DNA of 20,299 bases from QAMX01 sp003149835 (lineage in GTDB: Bacteria > Bacillota > Clostridia > Oscillospirales > QAMX01), in contig CAUGMN010000052.1 of NCBI GenBank assembly GCA_959600635.1, positions 1-20,299 of the forward strand, written 5' to 3'. The translations under genes and the position numbers were made by a program. The notes below the pieces were generated by a model. That model saw only the letters and a list, made by a program, of their open reading frames with translations, was not told the origin of the DNA and searched no databases. The number at the start of each line of letters is the position of its first letter. Position 1 is the stretch's first letter. This document shows positions 6,078 to 12,577 of the stretch, one piece after another.

Positions 6078-7415
6078 ATGAAACGGAAGAAGTCGAAACG
6101 GCTTTTGCCGCCGATGCTGGCGGCGCTGCTGCTTTTTTCCGCGTGCGGCGGAGCGACCTCCGGCGAGAGGGCACAGACGACATCAGCGTGGAACGAAACG
6201 GAGGCCGCAGGCATGACGACCGAAAGAACCGAACCGACAAAATCATCCACAGAACCGGCCACAAAACCGCCCGCCGAACCGGAGGACGGGGATTGCTTTG
6301 CGTGGCCGGATGAAACCGCGCTGGAGCAGATGCCGCACCTCGACAGCATCCCCGACCCTTTCCTGCGGCCGGACGGGACACGGGCGGAGACGCCCGAGGC
6401 GTTTGAAGCGCACCGCGCCTATCTGCGCGCCGCGCTGGAACACTATGTGTACGGCGAACTGCCGGAAAAAGCCGAAACAATCGAGGCCGTTTCCGCGACG
6501 GAGGCCGAAATCCTCGAGGGAAAGGCCGTCCAGCGCTGTGAAACGCTGTTGATTGACGGCAGGCACCGGGTCGAAATTCGCTTTACCTATCCAAAAGACG
6601 CGGCCGGCGTGCCGCTGATTATGCGGCTGGACTATCTCTGCGACGATATTTACCGCCCCGCCGTCGAAGACGAGGCGCTGCTCGCGGGCCGGTATGCGTT
6701 CTGCACCATCAGCCGCCGCGATATCGCGCCCGACAGCGCCTATGACCGCTCGACGCTCCCGTACGGAGAAGACGGGCCGGGCGCCGTCGCGATGTGGGCG
6801 TATGCTGCGATGACCGTGCTTGACTATCTGTGGGATTCATCGGTGATTGATACGGAGCGTGTCGCGCTGACCGGTCATTCGAGAGACGGAAAGGCGGCTC
6901 TGTGCGCGGCGGCACTCGACGAGCGCTTTACAGCCGTCATCGCCAACGGCTCCGGCTGCGGCGGGGCAGGCTCGTTCTATACGCGGGGTGACGGCTGCGA
7001 GAGCCTGAATACCATGCTCGGCGCTTTCCCGCACTGGCTTTCCAAAACGATGCTTGATCTGCCGCGGACGCTTCGGCGGAACGTCCCGGTGGACATGATC
7101 TTTGCGCGCGCGCTGATCGCGCCGCGGCATGTGCTGCTGACCGAGGCGGAGGAGGACAAATGGGCGAACCCTTACGGCGCCTATGTCAACACCGTGCTGG
7201 CCCGCGAGATCTGCGCTTTTCTGGGCCATGAGGAAACCGTCAACGGCATGACGATCCGGCCGGGCAGCCACGATCAGCTCGATCAGGACTGGCGCTATCT
7301 GATCGAATTCCTCGACTGCGTTTTTTACGGTGTGGAACCGCAGACTGATTTCAACGCAGAGCATTTCGACGCCTCTAAGCTCGAGCTCGGCTGGAGCGTA
7401 CCGGCGCGGGGATAA
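6078..7415 (+). CDS. Lipoprotein alpha/beta-hydrolase related to CE15 glucuronoyl esterases
   Basis: The protein has 445 residues; GAGAGGGG lies just upstream of ATG 6078. A type II signal peptide ends at the lipobox Phe-Ser-Ala-Cys (Cys23), followed by a Thr/Glu/Pro linker to about residue 70, so the enzyme should be anchored outside the cell. The nucleophile motif GHSRDGK (266-272, Ser268) matches the CE15 G-x-S-R-x-G-K pattern. It is followed by the family-like SGCGGAGS (292-299), PHW (318-320) and a late RPGSHDQ with candidate catalytic His398. The acid is probably one of the Glu/Asp residues in TEAEEDKWANP (355-365). CE15 enzymes cleave esters between glucuronoxylan and lignin alcohols; a general acetyl or sugar esterase is also possible. 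It is probably cotranscribed with the GH92-like gene 84 nt downstream. Confidence 0.82.
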   Translation: MKRKKSKRLLPPMLAALLLFSACGGATSGERAQTTSAWNETEAAGMTTERTEPTKSSTEPATKPPAEPEDGDCFAWPDETALEQMPHLDSIPDPFLRPDGTRAETPEAFEAHRAYLRAALEHYVYGELPEKAETIEAVSATEAEILEGKAVQRCETLLIDGRHRVEIRFTYPKDAAGVPLIMRLDYLCDDIYRPAVEDEALLAGRYAFCTISRRDIAPDSAYDRSTLPYGEDGPGAVAMWAYAAMTVLDYLWDSSVIDTERVALTGHSRDGKAALCAAALDERFTAVIANGSGCGGAGSFYTRGDGCESLNTMLGAFPHWLSKTMLDLPRTLRRNVPVDMIFARALIAPRHVLLTEAEEDKWANPYGAYVNTVLAREICAFLGHEETVNGMTIRPGSHDQLDQDWRYLIEFLDCVFYGVEPQTDFNAEHFDASKLELGWSVPARG

Positions 7416-7499
7416 AGCGCCGCGCCGCGTGACCGCGCGATCCGTTCTGTGTCGCTGCGAAGAGCGGCCGCACGATTTTTTACGAAGGTGGACAAAGCT

Positions 7500-9557
7500 A
7501 TGCATCCGATTTCATACGTCAACGTTTTTCAGGGCAGCGGCGCCATCGATCTGCCGCAGCCGCAGGGGATCGCCGCGAGCTGGCATTTTATCAAGGCGCT
7601 CTGCGGCAATACCCACCCCGGCGCGGTGCTGCCGTTCGGAAAGCTCTCCGCCTGCTGCTATTCGGCGGGGTATTCGGCGGGCTACGGCAATCACAAAATA
7701 AACTGCGGCGGCCCGATCCGCAGGCTCTACGACAAAAACAAATTTATCGGCATTTCCCATATGCACCAGAGCGGCATCGGCGCGCTCGGCTTTTACTATA
7801 ATTACGCCCTGACGATTCCCTTCCTCGGCGCGCCCGACGCGAAGGCCCTCGTTCGGGACATCGCGGAGGAAGCGGCCGAGCCGGGCTACTATACGGTGAC
7901 CGCGGCCGACGGCATTCGTTCCGAGGTGACGGTGAGCGAATTCTGCGCGCGCCACCGCTACACCTTCCCGGTCAGCGGCGGCAAAATCGCCGTCGATTTT
8001 ACAAACGACGGACTTTATGAAGGGGAGGACGTCTGTTCGCGGCCCCGCGAGTGGCGCGTTGAACGGATTTCAGACTCTGCGGCCGCCGCCGAGGTCACGT
8101 TGCAGGGCGTGCGGGTGTATTTCTACGCCGAGTGCCGCGGCGGCGGAGGCTGCGCGCTCTGGTGCGGCGGCGCAGAGGTCAGCGGCGCAGTCGAATGTGC
8201 GGAGGGAGAGGCTGCGGCGTCGCGCTGCGGCTGTGTTTTCTCGGCGGACGGAAACGCAGCGGAGCTCGTCGTGAGCGTTTCGCTGCGCAGTATCGAAAGC
8301 GCGCGTGAGGCGGCGTCGCGCGAGACCGCGCCGTTTGAAGAGGTTCGGCTGGCCGCGAAGCGGGCATGGGCGGAGCGGCTGGGGAAAATCGAAATTTTCA
8401 CCGACAACGAGCGCGAAAAGGAGATTTTTTATTCAAACTTCTACCATACGCTGGTGAAGCCCTCGGACTGGCGCGGCGAGAGCTTTCTGTACAAAGAAGA
8501 CGATTTCATGCTCGACTTCTGCACGCTCTGGGATATGTACAAGACGCAGCTGCCGCTGATTTTTACGCTCTACGGCGACGTGTCCGAGAAAATTGTCAAC
8601 ACCTACGCCAACTTGGGCGAAGCGCTCGGCTTTCTGCCGCACACGCTGGTGCTCTGCGACCGCTTCCGCATCGAGGCGAAGCAGGCGCAGATGCTCGGCG
8701 TCTACGTGCTCTACGACGCCTTCCGGCGCGGCGCCGGCGATCCGCAGAAGCTGCTGGCGGCGGTGAAGCGGGATCTGACCCGCGAGGAATACCGCGGCTT
8801 CTTCGAGACGGGCCGCTGCACGAAAACGACGCATACGCTTGACATGGCCGAGGGCTGCCGCGCGGCGGCCGAGCTGGCGCGCTGCTGCGGCGATGCGGCG
8901 CTTGCCGCGCAGCTGGAAGCGGCGGCGGGCCCGGTGTGGGGCGCCTTTGACGAGGCGACGGGGCTGCTGCGCGCCGACGCCGACTACTACGAGGGCAATC
9001 ACTGGAACTATTCCTTCCGCCCCATGCGCGACATGGAGACCCGGATGGCGCTGGCGGGCTCGCCGGAACGGTTTGCGGCGCTCTGCGACCGCTTTTTCGG
9101 CTATACGGACGCGGCCGACACTTCGGGGCGCTTCGAGGGCTTTAACAACGAGACGGATATGGAGTCGCCCTACGCCTATTTTTACGCCGGACGGCACGAC
9201 CGGCTCTGCGAGGTAATCGACGCCGGCCTGACCTATATGTTCACGACCGGCCGCGGCGGAATCCCCGGCAACAACGATTCCGGCGGCCTGTCCTCGTGCT
9301 ATCTGTGGAACGCCGTCGGCGTGTTTCCGGTCAGCGGGCAGGATCTGATGCTCGTCGGCACGCCGCGCTTTGAAAAAACGGTCATGCACCTGGCGAACGG
9401 CGGGGATTTCACCGTTGTGCGCAAAGGAGCGGGCATTTATGTCCGCGAGGCGCTTTTCAACGGCGAAAAGCTCGGCAGGCTCTGCTTTCCGGCGAGCCGC
9501 ATGATGGCGGGCGGGACGCTGGAACTGACGATGAGCGAAACGCCGGCCGGCGGCTGA
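7500..9557 (+). CDS. GH92-like alpha-mannosidase family protein, no signal peptide
   Basis: The protein has 685 residues. The start is ATG 7500, because AAGGTGG lies 8 nt upstream; a longer frame from 7449 has no such site. GH92 landmarks appear in order: GNTHPGAVLPFG (36-47), ISHMHQSGIG (85-94), LWDMYKTQLPL (343-353), YYEGNHWNYSF (496-506), NNETDMESPYAYFYAGR (549-565), and GIPGNNDSGGLSSCYLWNAVGVFPV (587-611, split here only for description). GH92 members are calcium-dependent inverting exo-alpha-mannosidases, with the general acid and base near the last two segments; Glu551 and Asp593 are candidates. The sequence is divergent: the usual G-N-[DE]-D-x-G-Q-M reads GNNDSGGL. It has no export signal, so a cytoplasmic substrate, perhaps an imported manno-oligosaccharide, is inferred. 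A terminator follows. Confidence 0.85.
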   Translation: MHPISYVNVFQGSGAIDLPQPQGIAASWHFIKALCGNTHPGAVLPFGKLSACCYSAGYSAGYGNHKINCGGPIRRLYDKNKFIGISHMHQSGIGALGFYYNYALTIPFLGAPDAKALVRDIAEEAAEPGYYTVTAADGIRSEVTVSEFCARHRYTFPVSGGKIAVDFTNDGLYEGEDVCSRPREWRVERISDSAAAAEVTLQGVRVYFYAECRGGGGCALWCGGAEVSGAVECAEGEAAASRCGCVFSADGNAAELVVSVSLRSIESAREAASRETAPFEEVRLAAKRAWAERLGKIEIFTDNEREKEIFYSNFYHTLVKPSDWRGESFLYKEDDFMLDFCTLWDMYKTQLPLIFTLYGDVSEKIVNTYANLGEALGFLPHTLVLCDRFRIEAKQAQMLGVYVLYDAFRRGAGDPQKLLAAVKRDLTREEYRGFFETGRCTKTTHTLDMAEGCRAAAELARCCGDAALAAQLEAAAGPVWGAFDEATGLLRADADYYEGNHWNYSFRPMRDMETRMALAGSPERFAALCDRFFGYTDAADTSGRFEGFNNETDMESPYAYFYAGRHDRLCEVIDAGLTYMFTTGRGGIPGNNDSGGLSSCYLWNAVGVFPVSGQDLMLVGTPRFEKTVMHLANGGDFTVVRKGAGIYVREALFNGEKLGRLCFPASRMMAGGTLELTMSETPAGG

Positions 9558-9566
9558 TATCCGCGG

Positions 9567-9589
9567 AATACCCATAGACGGGTATTTTT
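9567..9589 (+). terminator. Intrinsic terminator after the GH92-like gene
   Basis: AATACCC (9567-9573) pairs with GGGTATT (9580-9586) around a 6-nt loop, and the T run continues to 9589. It starts 10 nt after the stop codon. The rest of the gap to 9774 holds only the promoter described next. Confidence 0.75.
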
Positions 9590-9676
9590 CAGCAAACATA
9601 TGTATGAAATCAGCCGGTTTTCGATGAGAAAAAGGGGATAAGACGGAAAAAATTGCCGAAAAACCCAAAATAAGTC

Positions 9677-9705
9677 TTGCAAATCGCATAGGACTATATT
9701 ATAAT
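9677..9705 (+). promoter_or_regulatory. Sigma-A promoter of the methyltransferase-like/Nudix pair
   Basis: TTGCAA (9677-9682) and TATAAT (9700-9705) are separated by 17 bp. Transcription would begin near 9712, about 63 nt before the GTG start at 9775. Confidence 0.85.
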
Positions 9706-9774
9706 GATGTTGTTTTCTTTATCAAAGTGGGGATTTGTCGGTTGGCAATCGCCGTATAAGGAGGGGTTCCGGGC

Positions 9775-10338
9775 GTGATACGGCTGTTGTGCGGCGTCCT
9801 TTCCTTTGCGCTGATGCTCGCCGGCGATCTCCTTTTTGCCTCTACGAGGCGGCCTGTCTGGAAAACCGCTTTTCCCGTCGGCTGTGCGGTGTGCGCGGGC
9901 TCAACGGTGTGGATCGCGGTCGCCTGCGCGCCGGAGGCGTATGCCGTGTGGCGGCTGGCGGCGTTTGGGATATTGGCGGTTGTATTTGGCGTTCTGCTTG
10001 TCCACGCGCTGTTTTTTGCGCTGCCGGCCGCGGAAACCTATGGACTGAACGGCGGAAAGACCGCGGTCTGCGATTCGGGCGTCTACGCGCTCTGCCGCCA
10101 CCCGGGCGTCTGGTGGTTCGCCATGCTGTACCTGTCGCTGTTTGGCATGGGCTTGCTTCCCCTGCCGGCGGCGCTCGTGTTTCCAACGGCCAATTTTCTG
10201 TACGCGGCCGCGCAGGACAAGTGGGTCTTTGAAAAAACGCTCGCGGGCTACGCGGCGTATAAGCGGCGCGTGCCGTGCTTTCTGCCCACCGCCGAAAGCG
10301 TCCGCCGATGTTTGGGCAGGCGCGGCGGGAGAACGTGA
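9775..10338 (+). CDS. Isoprenylcysteine carboxyl methyltransferase-like membrane protein
   Basis: The protein has 187 residues and a GTG start at 9775, placed by AAGGAGGGG 8 nt upstream. There are about five hydrophobic spans (1-22, 30-51, 59-82, 112-131 and 133-147). The C-terminal part carries the ICMT/PEMT-type pattern: a short segment ending in RHP (108-110), then W150, E153 and Y162 in a W-x-x-E...L-x-x-Y-x-x-Y arrangement before VPCFLP (166-171). In this superfamily these residues form the S-adenosylmethionine site at the membrane face. Bacterial members methylate varied lipids or small molecules; the substrate here is unknown. It is followed after 46 nt by the Nudix gene on the same transcript. 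Confidence 0.8.
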   Translation: MIRLLCGVLSFALMLAGDLLFASTRRPVWKTAFPVGCAVCAGSTVWIAVACAPEAYAVWRLAAFGILAVVFGVLLVHALFFALPAAETYGLNGGKTAVCDSGVYALCRHPGVWWFAMLYLSLFGMGLLPLPAALVFPTANFLYAAAQDKWVFEKTLAGYAAYKRRVPCFLPTAESVRRCLGRRGGRT

Positions 10339-10384
10339 AAAGCGGTCTTTCTACGGAGAACAGGCCGGAAGGGGAGACAAAGCG

Positions 10385-10852
10385 GTGGCAATACGCAATG
10401 CCGCGAAAGCGGTGTTCCTGCGCGATGGCAAAATCCTTGTAAACAAGTGCAGAGACGAAGAAACCGGGGAAATTTACTATGATTTGCCGGGCGGCGGACA
10501 ACGTCCGTTTGAAACGATGGAGGAAGCGCTTGTCCGGGAAGTCATGGAGGAAACCGGATATCGCGTCAGCGTTGTCCGTTTCGCCGCGCTCGCCGAAGAA
10601 ATCTATCTCAGCGAGGAGCTGAGGGCCAAATACTGCGATTACTGTCATCGGATTTTGCATATTTTTCTCGTGCAATTAGAAGAAAATGAAAAACAGGCCT
10701 GTTTGGAAATGGATTTTCAACAGGAGGCAAGCCTCTGGATTGGCTTAGAGTCTGCCGACAAGCTTCCCTTTCGGCCGGGCTCGTTAAACGGCGCGCTCCG
10801 GAAAATGGCCGGCGAAAGCCATCCGCTGTATTTGGGAACGGTTTATCGGTAA
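10385..10852 (+). CDS. Nudix hydrolase
   Basis: The protein has 155 residues. The GTG start at 10385 is supported by GGAAGGGGAG 7-8 nt upstream; the open frame extends further upstream, but that part overlaps the preceding gene and is basic, low-quality translation. The Nudix box G-x5-E-x7-R-E-V-x-E-E-x-G-Y is complete at about residues 37-59, beginning GGQRPFE and ending REVMEETGY. It coordinates Mg2+ for cleavage of nucleoside diphosphates linked to another group. The protein is short, with no extra domain, and ends in WIGLESADKLPFRPGSL, typical of small house-cleaning or ADP-ribose-type Nudix enzymes. The substrate cannot be told. It is probably cytoplasmic and cotranscribed with the upstream membrane protein gene. 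Confidence 0.9.
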   Translation: MAIRNAAKAVFLRDGKILVNKCRDEETGEIYYDLPGGGQRPFETMEEALVREVMEETGYRVSVVRFAALAEEIYLSEELRAKYCDYCHRILHIFLVQLEENEKQACLEMDFQQEASLWIGLESADKLPFRPGSLNGALRKMAGESHPLYLGTVYR

Positions 10853-10896
10853 ACGGCAAGGCGGCTGCGCCCGCGCTTTCCGCGCGGTTCCGTTTT
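10851..10896 (+). terminator. Probable intrinsic terminator after the Nudix gene
   Basis: Outer AAACGG (10851-10856) pairs with CCGTTT (10890-10895), and inner CCGCGC (10871-10876) pairs with GCGCGG (10882-10887) around TTTCC. A short T run (10893-10896) follows. The outer stem overlaps the stop codon. Confidence 0.6.
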
Positions 10897-10966
10897 CCAT
10901 GCGTTTCATCAGAGTCATGAAAATTCAAATCGTGCCCCGCGATATCACACCGGAAAGGAGAGGGCT

Positions 10967-12577
10967 GTGCGCGTGCGTTTGCAGGACAAGCTCAAAAAGA
11001 GAGACGCCAAAACCCTGTGGGACGAATACTGCGGCTTTCTGGATCTCGACATTCAGCAGTATATGTATATCCAGAAGCGGCTGTTCGCCGAACAGATCCG
11101 GCTTTGGAGCCGTTCCGGACTGGGCCGGCTGCTGCTCGGCGGCGCGGAGCCGAAGACGGTCGAGGAATTCCGTTCGGTGATGCCGCTGACGACGTATGAC
11201 GATTACGCCGAGACGCTGCTGCGCAAGCGCGCCGACATGCTCCCCGACGAACCGCTGGTGTGGATTCAGACGACGTGGGAGGGCGGCCTCCGCCCCATCA
11301 AGCTCGCGCCGTATACGCGGAGCATGCTCGACGTGTACAAGCACAACATCGTCGCCGTGATGATATTAGCGTCAAGTCGAAAAAAATACGACGTCAATAT
11401 CGCGTCGGGAGACACCGTCCTCTACGGCGGCGCGCCGCTCCCGTATGCCACGGGGCTGATGCCGTCGCTTCTTGACGAGGATCTTTCGCTGACATGGCTG
11501 CCGGACAATAACGAACATTCGAAGCTGTCGTTCTCCGAACGCATTAAAAAAGGCTTTGAGATCGCCTTCTGCCGCGGCATCGACTATTTTTTCGCCATCG
11601 GCAGCGTCGCCAACTATATCACCGAGAGCTTCGGCAAAAAAGGCGGCGGCAAGGGGCGCAAGCTGAAAATCGCCCCGCGCTACGCTTTCCGTTATCTGCG
11701 CGCCAAATATATCTGCAAGCGCGACGGCCGCGCCATGCAGCCCAAGGACATTTTCCGGATCAAGGGCTTTGTCAGCGCCGGCACCGACGCGAAATGTTAT
11801 AAGAAAAAGCTCGGCGACGCGTGGGGCGTCATGCCCATCGAGATCGCCGCGGGGACGGAATCGACCTGCATCGGCGCTGAGACATGGGAGCAGAACGGCA
11901 TGGTTTTCTTCCCCGACGCCTGTTTCTACGAGTTTATCCCCGAAGCGGAAATGCTCAAAAATATCGACAATCCGGCTTATACGCCGAAAACCTGTCTGGC
12001 CGACGAGGTCGTCAAGGACTGTAACTATGAGCTTGTGATCTCGGTTTTCAAGGGCGGCGCGTTTGCGAGGTACCGAATCGGCGACGTCTACCGCTGCGTT
12101 TCCGACAGCGTCGGCGGCTGTGTCCCGCGCTTTACGTTTGTGGACCGGGTGCCGCAGGTGATCGACATCGCCGGCTTTACGAGGATTACCGAGGCGTCGG
12201 TCGAAAACGTCGTCGCGCTTTCCAAGCTCGGGATCGGCGACTGGTTTGCGCGCAAAGAATTTACAGCCAACAACTGTCCGTTTCTGCACCTGTATCTGGA
12301 AATGGACGAAACGGCGATGCTCTCCGACGCGGTCAGCAAATCGGTGCTCGCGGAGCATTTGACCGTTTATTTCAAACACTGCGACAGCGATTATGAAGAT
12401 CTGAAAAAGCTTTTGGAGATCGACCCGTTGCAGATTACGATTTTGAAAAGCGGGACGGTCAAAAAATATGAACGCCAGTCGGGGACGTCGCTTCCGCGCA
12501 TCAACCCGTCGGACATCGACGTGATCTCGCTGCTTCGCATGCACGGCAACGTTTCGGGAAGGGAAGTGAAGAGATGA
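10967..12577 (+). CDS. GH3-family (ANL superfamily) adenylating enzyme, divergent
   Basis: The protein has 536 residues and a GTG start at 10967, with AAGGAG about 6 nt upstream. Several blocks match the GH3 acyl-acid amido synthetase family, relatives of plant auxin and jasmonate conjugating enzymes: MVFFPDACFYEFIPE (312-326), YRIGDVYRC (369-377) and PRFTFVDRVPQVIDIAGFTRITEASV (387-412, only landmarks given). Family members activate a carboxylic acid with ATP and transfer it to an amine or thiol. Motif III (YRIGD, 369-373) is intact. Motif II is recognisable as GTESTCIG (296-303). The Ser/Thr/Gly-rich motif I that grips the phosphates is replaced by QTTWEGGLRPIKL (101-113), so activity may be altered. 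It overlaps the next gene by 4 nt (ATGA), implying coupled translation with a signalling receptor. The substrate is unknown. Confidence 0.8.
   Translation: MRVRLQDKLKKRDAKTLWDEYCGFLDLDIQQYMYIQKRLFAEQIRLWSRSGLGRLLLGGAEPKTVEEFRSVMPLTTYDDYAETLLRKRADMLPDEPLVWIQTTWEGGLRPIKLAPYTRSMLDVYKHNIVAVMILASSRKKYDVNIASGDTVLYGGAPLPYATGLMPSLLDEDLSLTWLPDNNEHSKLSFSERIKKGFEIAFCRGIDYFFAIGSVANYITESFGKKGGGKGRKLKIAPRYAFRYLRAKYICKRDGRAMQPKDIFRIKGFVSAGTDAKCYKKKLGDAWGVMPIEIAAGTESTCIGAETWEQNGMVFFPDACFYEFIPEAEMLKNIDNPAYTPKTCLADEVVKDCNYELVISVFKGGAFARYRIGDVYRCVSDSVGGCVPRFTFVDRVPQVIDIAGFTRITEASVENVVALSKLGIGDWFARKEFTANNCPFLHLYLEMDETAMLSDAVSKSVLAEHLTVYFKHCDSDYEDLKKLLEIDPLQITILKSGTVKKYERQSGTSLPRINPSDIDVISLLRMHGNVSGREVKR

Noticed and set aside
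8433..9689. Long minus-strand open frame (418 codons) opposite the GH92-like gene
   Set aside because: The GH92 motifs are continuous on the plus strand, and the antisense product is Arg/Ala/His-rich with no domain.
11372..12544. Long minus-strand open frame (390 codons) opposite the GH3-like gene
   Set aside because: It is antisense to a recognised family and shows the same codon-mirroring composition; no ribosome site.
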